A stretch of 64,000 nucleotides of DNA from an uncultured Bacteroidales bacterium. GTDB lineage: Bacteria > Bacteroidota > Bacteroidia > Bacteroidales > Muribaculaceae. Within the stretch, counting starts at the first letter, position 1, and every line of letters begins with the position of its first letter. The stretch lies in contig CANPDU010000004.1 of the NCBI GenBank assembly GCA_947573135.1, positions 57,661 through 121,660 on the forward strand. The letters run 5' to 3'. Under the pieces are notes generated by a model, which was not told where the DNA came from, made no database searches, and worked only from the letters and a program-made list of their open reading frames with translations. Positions 38,131-49,262 of this stretch are shown in pieces. Made by a program: the position numbers and the translations under genes.

Positions 38131-41100
38131 TTATTTTTTATTGTTTAATTGCTGTTCGACCCAACGGCGCGCATTGATAAACGCGTCGATCCATACTGTT
38201 ACTTCGTCGTTACGACGCGAGCGCGGATAGTAGGCGCACTGCCATGGATATATTGCTCGCTCAAGGTGGGGCATCATTGCCACATGGCGTCCGTCGGCGG
38301 ACGCGAGACCGGCAACCGATCCTTTAGATCCGTTGGGGTTTCCGGGATATGATGAATAGCTGTATTTTGCAATCACATTGAGGTCGGCTGTTTTGCCGGG
38401 GAACGCAAAGCGACCTTCACCATGAGCTACCCATATGCCGGTACGCACACCTGATAGAGAACCGAACATAACAGTATCATTTTGGGGAACCGTCACTGTG
38501 ACAAATTCAGATTCAAACTTATGGGAAACGTTGTGAAGCATTTTCGGTCTGACGTTTTCCGGAAGACCAAGAAGATTGAGTTCAACCATCAGCTGACAAC
38601 CGTTGCATACACCGAGGCTCAGGGTGTCGGGCCGCGAGTAGTATTTTTCGAGCGCTCGACGAGCGGTCTCATTCCATCTGAACCCTCCTGCCCAGCCTTT
38701 TGCCGACCCGAGGACATCGCTGTTGGAGAAGCCGCCGCAGAACACGATCATATTAACATCATCGAGAGTCTCACGTCCTGACATAAGATCTGTCATATGG
38801 ACGTCCTTGACATCAAAACCGGCAAGGTAGAGCGACCAAGCCATTTCACGATCACCGTTGACACCTTTTTCGCGTATGATTGCGGCTCGAATGCCACTGC
38901 GGACTCCTGATCGTTGGGTTGTTATATCTCTTGATGCAAAAGATCCGTTGAATTTTGACGGAAGAAGATATTTCAGCGGCTGGCGCTTATAGTTTTCGAA
39001 ACGCTCGGCGGCGCAATTTCCTGCACTTTGAAGACTATCGAGAAGATATGACGGTCTGAACCAAACATCGCGCAACCAGTCGATGCCAAAAAGATGTTCA
39101 CTATCATCATGTGTAACCATAATGACTCGTTCATCCGCCGGACAAGCAACAGGGAAGTATTTTACGCCCGATTCGTCAAGCAGTTTTTCGACACTTTCTT
39201 TTTTAGTATCTTCCACCTGAATTACGACAGCAGGATTTTCGGCGAACAGGATCTTGACAAGATCATCTTCACCATACATTCTGAAGCCGTCGGTATAAAC
39301 TTTCAGACCGCCCTTTACATTGCCGAATGTCATTTCAAGCAGTGTTGTAATGAGACCTCCGGCGCTGACATCATGAAGTGCAAGAAGTTTGCGGAGTCTG
39401 ACGAGCCGCTGGACGGTATCGAAAGCTTTGGCGAATTTCTCGGGATCGTTTACGGCCGGCACGTCTGAATCAATCTTGCCCATCGACTGAGCGAGTGCGG
39501 ATCCTCCGAGACGCAACCGGTCGGCAGAGAAGTCGATATAATATAATGTAGAAATTGACTTATTAACTATTACCGGCGAAACGGTTTTACGGATATCGGA
39601 GACTTCACCGGCAGCGGAAATTATGACTGTTCCGGGTGCGTAAACTTTATTACCGTCGGGATATTTCTGAGTCATAGACAGACTGTCTTTGCCGGTAGGG
39701 ATATTGATTCCCAGACGGCAGACAAAGTCACTGCAAGCTTCGACAGCTTTGTATAGGGCTGCGTCTTCTCCGGGGTTGTTGCACGGCCACATCCAGTTTG
39801 CACTGAGAGAAACCGATTTGAGTCCTTGTTTGAGATTTGCGCCTACGATATTGGTCAATGCTTCGGCTACGGCAATTCGCGAACCGGCCGCAGAATCAGC
39901 CAGTGCAGCCTGCGGCGCGTGGCCTATTGAAGTAGCGATGCCTGCCCGACCGATATAATCAAGGGCTACAACACCACAATCACTTAGCGGCAACTGTATT
40001 TCGCCCTGACATTGCTGGCAGGCAATGCGTCCGGTGACAGATCGGTCTACTTTGTTGGTAAGCCAGTCTTTACAAGCTACTGCTTCAAGCGAAAGCACGT
40101 CGCGGATGTATTGATCGAGTTTCGAAGGGTCGGTTTCTACAGAGGTATAATTGTTTGAGACAGTTTTGTCACGCATGACAGTCTTAGGCGAGTTCCCGAA
40201 CATGTCGGCCATGGCGAGATCAATAGGTCGCGAGCGGTCAGGAGCTTCGAAAGTGAAGCGGTCGTCGCCGGTCGTTTCACCTACAACATATAGCGGCGCA
40301 CGTTCGCGTTGTGCGATCTGCTCCACGCGAGGAATGTCTTTTGCATCAATAACAAAACCCATGCGCTCCTGACTTTCATTGCCAATAATTTCTTTGGCCG
40401 ACAGAGTCGGATCTCCAACGGGCAATGCTGCGATGTCTATTTTGCCGCCTGTAGCCTCTACAAGTTCCGACAGTGCGTTCAAATGGCCTCCGGCTCCGTG
40501 ATCGTGGACAGAGACAATCGGATTATCCTCGCTTTCTGCCAAAGCACGTATGACATTAGAAACGCGTTTCTGCATTTCGGGATTGGCACGTTGAACGGCA
40601 TTGAGTTCGATAGCGTTGCCGTACTGACCTGTAGCGACTGAAGAAACTGCACCTCCGCCCATGCCAATGCGGTAATTGTCACCACCGCTTACCACAACCT
40701 TCTGACCGGGCTTTGGCGTGCCTTTTATAGCATCTTTTTTAGCAGCGAAACCAACACCGCCTGCAAGCATAATGACTTTGTCGTATGCGTAAGTTTTGTT
40801 ATTTTCATTATGCTCGAATGTTAGCAGAGATCCGCAGATAAGCGGTTGTCCGAATTTATTACCGAAGTCAGACGCGCCGTTAGAAGCTTTAATCAGGATT
40901 TCGGCCGGTGTCTGGTAAAGCCATGCACGCGGATCGAAAAGTTTCTCCCACGCACGCTCAGTATCGAGACGCGGGTATGACGTCATGTATACGGCTGTTC
41001 CTGCAATAGGGAGACTGGCTTTGCCGCCGCCGAGACGGTCTCGGATCTCGCCGCCAGTGCCGGTTGCAGCTCCATTGAACGGTTCGACTGTTGTGGGGAA

Positions 41101-41850
41101 GTTGTGAGTTTCAGCTTTAAGAGAGATTACCGTCGGAACATCGCGCTGGGTGAAGTAATCAGGACGTTCGGGGTTTTCGGGATAAAACTGTGAAACTGTC
41201 GGGCCTTTAACAAAGGCGACATTGTCTTTATAAGCCGAAACCAATCCGTTTGGGTTTGTCTGAGATGTTTTTTTAATTAGTTTGAATAGCGATAAATCTT
41301 TTTCCTCACCGTCAATGATGAAGCTGCCGTTGAATATTTTATGACGGCAATGTTCTGAATTGACCTGTGAGAAACCGAACACTTCGCTGTCGGTAAGCGG
41401 GCGACCGAGCTTGGCCGCAAGATCGGTGAGATATTTTTCTTCGTCAGGACTCAACGCCAGACCTTCGGACCGGTTATACTCGGAGATATCGCTGATATGT
41501 CTGACAGGTTCCGGATCACGGTCAATCGAGAAAAGACGCGCTCCAAGTCCGTCATAACATCGTTGAAGCATCGGATCGTAAGCAGGCTTGGGGTCGGCAA
41601 CGCGAGTAAACTCTTCAATACGCGAAATGCCGGCAAGTCCCATGTTCTGAGTGATCTCGACAGCATTTGTACTCCAGGGAGTGATCATTTCTTTGCGAGG
41701 GCCGACGAAATGGCCTTTGACTGAGGAGGACGAGAGCGGCTTCGCTCCGTCGAGCAACCATGTCAGTCGCTCGATCTCGCTTTCTGAAAATTTGTGGTCG
41801 GTGTCGATGGCATAAAATCTGTCAGTGCCCTTTTTGAAGAAAACTACCAT
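38131..41850 (-). CDS. purL: Phosphoribosylformylglycinamidine synthase
   Basis: 1239-aa large PurL with FGSEHCRHKIF-like motif, GGGxG motifs, C-terminal glutaminase GVCNGCQLM. Confidence 0.97.
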   Translation of the reverse strand: MVVFFKKGTDRFYAIDTDHKFSESEIERLTWLLDGAKPLSSSSVKGHFVGPRKEMITPWSTNAVEITQNMGLAGISRIEEFTRVADPKPAYDPMLQRCYDGLGARLFSIDRDPEPVRHISDISEYNRSEGLALSPDEEKYLTDLAAKLGRPLTDSEVFGFSQVNSEHCRHKIFNGSFIIDGEEKDLSLFKLIKKTSQTNPNGLVSAYKDNVAFVKGPTVSQFYPENPERPDYFTQRDVPTVISLKAETHNFPTTVEPFNGAATGTGGEIRDRLGGGKASLPIAGTAVYMTSYPRLDTERAWEKLFDPRAWLYQTPAEILIKASNGASDFGNKFGQPLICGSLLTFEHNENNKTYAYDKVIMLAGGVGFAAKKDAIKGTPKPGQKVVVSGGDNYRIGMGGGAVSSVATGQYGNAIELNAVQRANPEMQKRVSNVIRALAESEDNPIVSVHDHGAGGHLNALSELVEATGGKIDIAALPVGDPTLSAKEIIGNESQERMGFVIDAKDIPRVEQIAQRERAPLYVVGETTGDDRFTFEAPDRSRPIDLAMADMFGNSPKTVMRDKTVSNNYTSVETDPSKLDQYIRDVLSLEAVACKDWLTNKVDRSVTGRIACQQCQGEIQLPLSDCGVVALDYIGRAGIATSIGHAPQAALADSAAGSRIAVAEALTNIVGANLKQGLKSVSLSANWMWPCNNPGEDAALYKAVEACSDFVCRLGINIPTGKDSLSMTQKYPDGNKVYAPGTVIISAAGEVSDIRKTVSPVIVNKSISTLYYIDFSADRLRLGGSALAQSMGKIDSDVPAVNDPEKFAKAFDTVQRLVRLRKLLALHDVSAGGLITTLLEMTFGNVKGGLKVYTDGFRMYGEDDLVKILFAENPAVVIQVEDTKKESVEKLLDESGVKYFPVACPADERVIMVTHDDSEHLFGIDWLRDVWFRPSYLLDSLQSAGNCAAERFENYKRQPLKYLLPSKFNGSFASRDITTQRSGVRSGIRAAIIREKGVNGDREMAWSLYLAGFDVKDVHMTDLMSGRETLDDVNMIVFCGGFSNSDVLGSAKGWAGGFRWNETARRALEKYYSRPDTLSLGVCNGCQLMVELNLLGLPENVRPKMLHNVSHKFESEFVTVTVPQNDTVMFGSLSGVRTGIWVAHGEGRFAFPGKTADLNVIAKYSYSSYPGNPNGSKGSVAGLASADGRHVAMMPHLERAIYPWQCAYYPRSRRNDEVTVWIDAFINARRWVEQQLNNKK

Positions 41851-41977
41851 ATTAGTGATTGCAATAATGAAATGGTGTCAAAAAATTGATGATGCAAAGT
41901 TAAGTTTTTTTTTCGGGACAGCCGCAACGTTTGAGGTCTATTGTGAACTCTTTTTATACAAAAATGTGTTATATAAA

Positions 41978-42009
41978 ATTGAATAATAAATTTTTTAATG
42001 TTAATTTTG
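41978..42009 (+). promoter_or_regulatory. Promoter of tig: ATTG-N20-TAATTTTG
   Basis: TAATTTTG 42002-42009. Confidence 0.65.
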
Positions 42010-42060
42010 CACCCGTATTAAGCGAAACTAATATTCAAAACCATAAACTCAAGACTTCTA

Positions 42061-43440
42061 ATGAAGATTACATTTGAAAAAATCGACGAATGCAACGGTA
42101 AGCTCATTGTTAATGTCGAAGAAGCTGATTACGCAGCAAAGATAGATGAAGAACTTAAGAAAATCGGTAAGACTCATAATATCCCCGGGTTCCGCAAAGG
42201 GCATATCAGCGTCGGCCAATTGCGCGTCCGTTTTGGCAAACAGGTGAAGAGCGATGTTCTGAACAATATGGTTTATGAGGCTGCTGTAAAGTATATCGTT
42301 GACAACAAGATTAACATTCTCGGCCAACCCATACCCGAAAGTTTGAAAGAAATCAATCTTGACGACAAAGACTATACATTCACATATGATCTGGGATTTG
42401 CTCCTGACTTCAAGGTTGAACTTGACAAAAACGTGACTCTGCCTTACTATCAGATTGAAGTTACTGACAAGATGATGGAGGAGCAGGATAAAAGTCTTCG
42501 CGAGCGTTTCGGCGCACAGGTTCCCGGTGAAGAAGTAGACGAAAAAGCTGTCGTTAAGGGTACAATCATGGAACTCAACCCCGACGGTTCGGTCAAGGAG
42601 ACCGAGGATGCCGTGCAGGTGATCAACGGCATTGTTGCTCCGTTCTATTTCAAATCTAAAGACGAAGAAAAGAAATTCATCGGCAAGAAGATCAACGACA
42701 AGGTTGTGTTCAATCCTTATGCTTCATGTGAGGGCAATGCTGCCGAGCTTGCATCCATGCTCAATATAGACAAGGAAAAGGCAGAGGATTACAAGGGTGA
42801 TTTCGAAATGGCGATTTCTGAAATTATAGTCGTTAAACTCGCCGAACATAATCAGGAATTCTTCGACAGTGTCTTCGGACGGGACAAAGTGCATGATGAA
42901 GAGGAGTACAATGAAGCTCTTAAGGCAATGATCGCGGGATCATTCCGTGGTAATACCGACTACTTCTTCAATGTCGAAACCCGTAAGTATTTCCTCGAAA
43001 AATATGGAGATGACATCAAACTCCCCGCAGATTTTCTCAAACGCTGGCTTAAGATGAATAATCCGGAGGCAGCCGCAGATACAGACTGGGATAAGGAGTT
43101 CGAGCAGATGATTCCTCAGATCAAGTGGCAGCTCATCAGCGATCATATTGCCGAACAGCTTGGCGTCAAGGTCGAAGAGGCGGATCTTATGGCCCGTGCA
43201 CGTTACATTGCTCAGCAGCAGTTTGCCCAGTATGGTATCTACAATATGGATGAAGAGACGATGGCTGATACGGCCAAACGTATTCTTGCAGACAAGAACT
43301 ATCGCCGTCGCATAGCAGAAGAAGTAAGTGAACTTAAATTGTTCGCGTTTATTCGTGAGGCCGTGACTGTAGATCTTAAAACTGTTTCGATGGAAGATTT
43401 TGTCAAGATGGTCAATCCGTCGGCAAAAGCTGCAGAATAA
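42061..43440 (+). CDS. tig: Trigger factor
   Basis: IPGFRKGHISVGQLRVRFGKQV; three-domain length. Confidence 0.92.
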   Translation: MKITFEKIDECNGKLIVNVEEADYAAKIDEELKKIGKTHNIPGFRKGHISVGQLRVRFGKQVKSDVLNNMVYEAAVKYIVDNKINILGQPIPESLKEINLDDKDYTFTYDLGFAPDFKVELDKNVTLPYYQIEVTDKMMEEQDKSLRERFGAQVPGEEVDEKAVVKGTIMELNPDGSVKETEDAVQVINGIVAPFYFKSKDEEKKFIGKKINDKVVFNPYASCEGNAAELASMLNIDKEKAEDYKGDFEMAISEIIVVKLAEHNQEFFDSVFGRDKVHDEEEYNEALKAMIAGSFRGNTDYFFNVETRKYFLEKYGDDIKLPADFLKRWLKMNNPEAAADTDWDKEFEQMIPQIKWQLISDHIAEQLGVKVEEADLMARARYIAQQQFAQYGIYNMDEETMADTAKRILADKNYRRRIAEEVSELKLFAFIREAVTVDLKTVSMEDFVKMVNPSAKAAE

Positions 43441-43469
43441 TATCGGCAGGTATATAGTTTACTTTATAG

Positions 43470-43505
43470 AACGGGAGTTGCCTTTGATGCAACTCCCGTT
43501 TTTTT
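43470..43505 (+). terminator. Intrinsic terminator after tig
   Basis: AACGGGAGTTGC-CTTTGAT-GCAACTCCCGTT then T-run. Confidence 0.92.
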
Positions 43506-43559
43506 GAGATATAGAATGATACCTATGATCTGTATTACAAAATATTTATGTACGAAAAA

Positions 43560-43591
43560 TTTGCAAATCCATCTCGGATTTTGTAACTTTG
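43560..43591 (+). promoter_or_regulatory. Promoter of clpP: TTTG-N20-TAACTTTG
   Basis: TTTG 43560-43563, TAACTTTG 43584-43591. Confidence 0.8.
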
Positions 43592-43633
43592 GATAACAAT
43601 TAGCAAACCGAATAACCGAACAAAACACTAAAT

Positions 43634-44326
43634 ATGAACAACAATTTGGATTTTCGCAATTATGCCGTGCATCATTTAGGTATGAACGGACTCTCTCTTG
43701 ACCAATATACGTCGCATATCAATTCATCAATAAACGCAAATTATATCAATCCGTCGATCATCGAAGAACGCCAACTCAATGTTGCGCAGATGGACGTTTT
43801 CTCGCGTCTGATGATGGACCGGATTATTTTCCTCGGGACGGAAGTAAATGATTACACAGCCAATGTCATTCAGGCTCAGTTGCTCTATCTTGATTCTTCC
43901 GATCCAGGCAAAGATGTGTCGATCTATATCAATTCGCCCGGCGGATCTGTATATGCCGGACTCGGTATATATGATACCATGCAATATATTTCGAGCGATG
44001 TGTCGACAATCTGTACCGGCATGGCAGCTTCGATGGCTGCGGTGCTGCTCGTAGCCGGAGAAAAAGGCAAGCGTTTTGCGCTGCGTCATTCGCGCGTTAT
44101 GATCCATCAGCCAATGGGCGGCGCACAAGGGCAGGCAAGCGATATAGAGATTACAGCACGCGAGATCAAAAAGCTCAAACATGAACTGTATACGATTATC
44201 GCCGATCATTCCGGCCAGCCGTTTGATCGCGTCGAGAAAGATTCCGACCGCGATTATTGGATGACTGCCGACGAAGCTAAAGAATATGGAATGATTGACA
44301 GTGTTCTTGTAAAAGCGATACACTAA
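43634..44326 (+). CDS. clpP: ATP-dependent Clp protease proteolytic subunit
   Basis: [42 protein letters not shown]. Confidence 0.97.
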   Translation: MNNNLDFRNYAVHHLGMNGLSLDQYTSHINSSINANYINPSIIEERQLNVAQMDVFSRLMMDRIIFLGTEVNDYTANVIQAQLLYLDSSDPGKDVSIYINSPGGSVYAGLGIYDTMQYISSDVSTICTGMAASMAAVLLVAGEKGKRFALRHSRVMIHQPMGGAQGQASDIEITAREIKKLKHELYTIIADHSGQPFDRVEKDSDRDYWMTADEAKEYGMIDSVLVKAIH

Positions 44327-44330
44327 TCTT

Positions 44331-45587
44331 ATGCCTAAAGCAAAAGAAACACCGCATTGCAGCTATTGCGGCAGAAATGCTTCGCAGGTGGAGGCTCTTA
44401 TTCCGTCGCCTGATCAGAAATCATATATCTGTACGGATTGCGTCAATGCGATCCACGACATGATTTTAAACTATCATGAAGAAAACGGCAATGGACATAA
44501 GAAACAGTCCGGATCTATCGGAATGTCTCTCGATCGGATACCCAAGCCCGCGGCGATAAAGTCTTTTCTTGATCAATACGTCATAGGTCAGGATGAAGCA
44601 AAGAAGTATCTTTCGGTAGCGGTATATAACCATTATAAGCGTCTGTTGCAGCCGGACGACGATGATGTGGATATAGAGAAAAGCAACATTATTCTTGTCG
44701 GACCTACGGGTACAGGCAAAACATTGCTTGCCAAGACCATAGCGCGGTTGCTCGATGTGCCGTTTACCATCGTTGACGCCACCGTTCTGACTCAGGCGGG
44801 TTATGTCGGAGAAGATATCGAAAGTCTGCTGACGCGTCTGCTGCAGGCGGCTGATTATGATGTCGACCGGGCGCAAAGAGGAATAGTTTTTATTGACGAA
44901 ATTGATAAAATTGCGCGAAAAGGCGACAATCCATCCATAACACGTGACGTTTCTGGTGAGGGTGTTCAGCAAGGTTTGCTGAAGCTGCTCGAAGGTTCTA
45001 TAGTCAATGTCCCCCCGCAGGGTGGCCGCAAGCATCCGGAACAGCGTATGATCCCTGTTGATACTAAAAATATTCTCTTTATCTGTGGAGGCGCTTTTGA
45101 TGGCATCGAACAGAAAGTAGCTCATCGCATGAATAGCCATGTTGTCGGCTATTCTACAGATTCGAAACGTCGTCGACTGGATACTAAGGATTTTATGCGT
45201 TATGTGGCTCCTCAGGACCTGAAATCGTTCGGTCTGATCCCTGAAATTATCGGACGCTTACCGATTCTGACACATCTCGAGCCTCTTGACCGGAATGCTC
45301 TGCGCCGGGTATTGACAGAACCCAAAAATGCCATTACAAGACAATACAAAAAATTGTTCGAAATGGACGGCATTGATTTGAGTTTTGATGAAGATGCGCT
45401 TGATCTTATTGTTGATAAAGCTATTGAGTATAAACTCGGAGCACGCGGTTTGCGATCAATTGTCGAGTCAATAATGGTTGACGCTATGTATGAACTCCCG
45501 TCCGAATCAGTCAAAGAGTTTAAAGTCATTAGAGATTATGCTTTGCATAAAATAGAAGATGCCCATTTTGAAGTTGCAGATAATTGA
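44331..45587 (+). CDS. clpX: ATP-dependent Clp protease ATP-binding subunit ClpX
   Basis: CSYCGR...CTDC zinc finger, [18 protein letters not shown]. Confidence 0.97.
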   Translation: MPKAKETPHCSYCGRNASQVEALIPSPDQKSYICTDCVNAIHDMILNYHEENGNGHKKQSGSIGMSLDRIPKPAAIKSFLDQYVIGQDEAKKYLSVAVYNHYKRLLQPDDDDVDIEKSNIILVGPTGTGKTLLAKTIARLLDVPFTIVDATVLTQAGYVGEDIESLLTRLLQAADYDVDRAQRGIVFIDEIDKIARKGDNPSITRDVSGEGVQQGLLKLLEGSIVNVPPQGGRKHPEQRMIPVDTKNILFICGGAFDGIEQKVAHRMNSHVVGYSTDSKRRRLDTKDFMRYVAPQDLKSFGLIPEIIGRLPILTHLEPLDRNALRRVLTEPKNAITRQYKKLFEMDGIDLSFDEDALDLIVDKAIEYKLGARGLRSIVESIMVDAMYELPSESVKEFKVIRDYALHKIEDAHFEVADN

Positions 45588-45616
45588 TAAATCAATATAA
45601 ATAAACCGTTCCGGCT

Positions 45617-47797
45617 ATGTATTCCCGACAAGTTCTTATCGATGCTCTGAAAGAGCACTTCGGCTTTGACAAATTCAAAGGTAATCAGGAAGCTATTATC
45701 TTGAATTTGCTTGAAGGGCACGATACATTTGTATTGATGCCTACCGGAGGCGGTAAGTCATTATGCTATCAGTTGCCGGCGCTGTTGTCGGAAGGTACTG
45801 CCATTGTAGTGTCGCCGTTGATCGCACTGATGAAAAATCAGGTCGATGCGATGCGCAATTTCAGTGCTGACGACAATATAGCCCACTTCCTCAATTCGTC
45901 GCTTACGCGTGCGGCCATTGACAGTGTCAAGGGAGATATTCTTTCCGGAAAGACAAAACTCCTCTATGTCGCGCCCGAATCTTTGACCAAAGAAGAAAAT
46001 ATCGATTTTCTTAGAAGTGTGAAGATTTCGTTTTATGCTATTGACGAGGCACATTGCATATCTGAATGGGGCCATGATTTTAGGCCTGAGTATCGTCGTA
46101 TACGTCCTATTATTAATGAAATAGGTGTGAGGCCGGTTATTGCGCTTACTGCTACAGCTACCCCGAAAGTACAGCATGATATTCAGAAAAATCTCGGGAT
46201 GACGGATGTTGCGGTCTTCAAATCGTCGTTCAACCGTCATAACCTTTATTATGAGGTACGGCCAAAGACCAAGACCACTGATCATGATATAATCAAGTTC
46301 GTAAAGCAGCAGGAAGGCAAGTCAGGTATTATTTACTGCCTTAGCCGCAAAAAGGTCGAGGAGCTGGCCGAACTACTGTCTATCAACAACATCAAAGCGC
46401 TGCCTTATCATGCCGGACTCGACGGAGCTACACGGTCTGAAAATCAGGATGCATTTCTTCTGGAGACTATTGATGTTATAGTGGCTACTATTGCTTTTGG
46501 CATGGGCATTGATAAGCCCGATGTGCGTTTTGTGATCCATTATGATATGCCGAAGTCGCTGGAAGGGTACTATCAGGAGACCGGTCGTGCGGGACGTGAC
46601 GGAGGAGAAGGCTATTGCCTTGCATTCTATTCATATAAAGATCTTCAGAAAATGGAGAAATTTATGCAGGGTAAGCCTTTGTCAGAACAAGAAATAGGCA
46701 AACAGTTGCTCATCGAAACTGCAGCATACGCTGAGTCATCAGTATGTCGGCGTAAAGTATTGCTTCATTATTTTGGCGAGGAGTTTGGTGAAGACAATTG
46801 TGGCAATTGCGATAATTGCCGTTCTTCTCATAATCGTATTGAGGCTAAAGACTGCCTGCTTGATGTGCTGGATACTGTTTTGGCATTGAAAGAGCGGTTT
46901 AAAGCAGAGCATGTCATAGATGTCATGCTAGGGAAAAATACGAATGAAATAAAGTCCTATCACCACGATCAGATTGAGACCTACGGTTGTTGTCGCGATC
47001 GTGACCATCGTTTCCTTAATTCTGTGATACGTCAGGCGTCATTTGAGGGTTATCTTGCCCGCGACATTGAAAATTATGGCCTTGTGAGACTGACTGACAA
47101 GGGCAGGGCATTTATGTCACGGCCGGTATCATTCAAAATTGTTGAGGATACTGATTTTGCCGATGACGAGGAGTCAGTTATTGTAAAGAGCGGGGCTAAT
47201 TGTTCGGCTGATCCTGAGTTGTATGCCATTCTTGATTCTATGCGCCGGCAAATAGCCGCGAAGTTGAAACTTCCGCCATATGTAATATTTCAGGAAACAT
47301 CTCTTGAGGCGATGGCTACAAGTTATCCGGTGACTATTGAGGAACTCCAGAATATTTCAGGCGTAGGCGCTGGCAAGGCAAAACGATACGGTGAGGAATT
47401 TGTTAAGGTCATCAAGACCTATGTCGATGAACGAGAGATCGAGCGACCTGAAGATCTTCGTGTCCGCAGTGTGGCCAATCGCTCCAAATCAAAGGTCACC
47501 ATTATCCAGGCTATTGACCGTAAGATCGATCTTGAGGAATTGGCTCATTCGCTGAATATGAGTTTTGACCAGTTGCTTGAAGAAATAGAAGCTATCGTTA
47601 ATGCCGGAACTAAGATCAATATTACATATTACCTTGATAATATTATCGATGTAGAGGATCAAAATGAAATTTTTGATTATTTTAGAGAATCTGATACCGA
47701 CAGCCTTGATGAAGCTTACAGCGAACTATGTCCTGATTTTTCAGAGAATGAAATTCGTCTTGTGCGTATCCGCTTCTTATCAGAGATGGGTAATTAA
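45617..47797 (+). CDS. recQ: ATP-dependent DNA helicase RecQ
   Basis: MPTGGGKSLCYQLPAL, DEAHCISEWGHDFRPEY, CGNCDNC, HRDC. Confidence 0.96.
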   Translation: MYSRQVLIDALKEHFGFDKFKGNQEAIILNLLEGHDTFVLMPTGGGKSLCYQLPALLSEGTAIVVSPLIALMKNQVDAMRNFSADDNIAHFLNSSLTRAAIDSVKGDILSGKTKLLYVAPESLTKEENIDFLRSVKISFYAIDEAHCISEWGHDFRPEYRRIRPIINEIGVRPVIALTATATPKVQHDIQKNLGMTDVAVFKSSFNRHNLYYEVRPKTKTTDHDIIKFVKQQEGKSGIIYCLSRKKVEELAELLSINNIKALPYHAGLDGATRSENQDAFLLETIDVIVATIAFGMGIDKPDVRFVIHYDMPKSLEGYYQETGRAGRDGGEGYCLAFYSYKDLQKMEKFMQGKPLSEQEIGKQLLIETAAYAESSVCRRKVLLHYFGEEFGEDNCGNCDNCRSSHNRIEAKDCLLDVLDTVLALKERFKAEHVIDVMLGKNTNEIKSYHHDQIETYGCCRDRDHRFLNSVIRQASFEGYLARDIENYGLVRLTDKGRAFMSRPVSFKIVEDTDFADDEESVIVKSGANCSADPELYAILDSMRRQIAAKLKLPPYVIFQETSLEAMATSYPVTIEELQNISGVGAGKAKRYGEEFVKVIKTYVDEREIERPEDLRVRSVANRSKSKVTIIQAIDRKIDLEELAHSLNMSFDQLLEEIEAIVNAGTKINITYYLDNIIDVEDQNEIFDYFRESDTDSLDEAYSELCPDFSENEIRLVRIRFLSEMGN

Positions 47798-47814
47798 TAA
47801 TTGAAATTATTTTT

Positions 47815-49254
47815 ATGCCAATTATGGATAACAAAGTCCTTGAAGATTTATATATGCGTCACGTCGGCGCAACGCCGAAGTCTGTCGTGGAGTTGCCGTC
47901 ATCAGGTTCTAATCGCCGATATTTCAGATTGCTTGGTGATAAAGATTTGATCGGGGTTTTAGGAACATGTGCTGAAGAGAATGAGGCATTTGTCTATATG
48001 TCGGATCATTTCCGCGGTCACGGCTTGCGCACACCCAAAGTGGTCAGTGTCTCAGATGACCGTATGGCATATCTTCAGGAGGATCTTGGCGATACTCTTC
48101 TGTTCAATGCAATTGAAAAAGGGCGCCTGACTCGATCGTTTTCATCCGAAGAAAAGGAACTGCTTGTCCGGACAATCCGGGCATTGCCTGATATACAGTT
48201 TGCAGGAGCTGTAGGACTTGATTTTAATTATTGCTATCCTTCGTCTCAATTCGATGTCCGCACGATAATGTGGGACCTCAATTATTTTAAATATTGCTTT
48301 CTGAAAGCAACCGGTCTTGAATTTCAGGAAGATCGGCTGGAAGATGATTTTCAAGCTCTTGCCGACGTGCTGATGCGGTCTCAGTCCGGCACTTTCATGT
48401 ATCGTGATTTTCAGTCGCGTAATGTGATGATCAAGGATGGTGAACCCTGGTTTATTGATTTTCAAGGAGGCCGTAAAGGTCCCTTTTATTATGATGTGGC
48501 CTCCTTCTTATGGCAGGCTAAGGCTAATTATCCAGAATCGTTGCGCCGGGAGCTGATTGGTGAGTATATTGACTCGTTGCGTAAGTATCAGTATATCGAC
48601 GAGCAATATTTCATGGAACAGCTTCGTCATTTTGTCCTGTTCCGTACTCTTCAGGTGCTCGGTGCATATGGATTCCGGGGATATTTTGAGAAGAAACCTC
48701 ACTTCATGCAGAGTGTTCCTTTTGCGATAGCCAATCTGCGTGCGCTTCTTGACCGTCCGTATGCCGAATATCCCTATCTTAACAGCCTCCTTGATCGGCT
48801 TGTTAATTTGAAGCAATTTTCTGATGACCTTCAGAAAAAGTCATTGACTGTCCGAGTGATGAGTTTTGCTTATAAGAAAGGTATTCCCAATGATCCGTCG
48901 GGTAATGGCGGTGGCTTTGTATTTGATTGCAGGGCTGTAAATAATCCCGGTAAATATGAACGCTATAAGCCATTTACCGGTCTTGATAGTCAGGTGATAA
49001 AATTTCTTGAGGATGACGGCGAAGTTGTAAGTTTTCTTGATAATTGTTATGCGCTTGTTGATGCTTCGGTTGCGAGATACAAAGAGCGTGGTTTTACCAA
49101 TCTGATGGTAAGTTTTGGTTGTACCGGTGGTCAGCATCGATCTGTCTATTGTGCACAGCATATGGCTGAACATATACACAAAAAATTCAATGTCAAAGTT
49201 GAACTTGTTCATAGAGAGCAGAATATAGAACAAAGTTTCACTGTTAAAGACTGA
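47815..49254 (+). CDS. AmgK-like phosphotransferase fused to RapZ-C-terminal-like domain
   Basis: APH-like MYRDFQSRNVMI...WFIDFQGG plus FGCTGGQHRSVYCAQHMAEHI. Confidence 0.88.
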   Translation: MPIMDNKVLEDLYMRHVGATPKSVVELPSSGSNRRYFRLLGDKDLIGVLGTCAEENEAFVYMSDHFRGHGLRTPKVVSVSDDRMAYLQEDLGDTLLFNAIEKGRLTRSFSSEEKELLVRTIRALPDIQFAGAVGLDFNYCYPSSQFDVRTIMWDLNYFKYCFLKATGLEFQEDRLEDDFQALADVLMRSQSGTFMYRDFQSRNVMIKDGEPWFIDFQGGRKGPFYYDVASFLWQAKANYPESLRRELIGEYIDSLRKYQYIDEQYFMEQLRHFVLFRTLQVLGAYGFRGYFEKKPHFMQSVPFAIANLRALLDRPYAEYPYLNSLLDRLVNLKQFSDDLQKKSLTVRVMSFAYKKGIPNDPSGNGGGFVFDCRAVNNPGKYERYKPFTGLDSQVIKFLEDDGEVVSFLDNCYALVDASVARYKERGFTNLMVSFGCTGGQHRSVYCAQHMAEHIHKKFNVKVELVHREQNIEQSFTVKD

Positions 49255-49262
49255 TCGCTCTT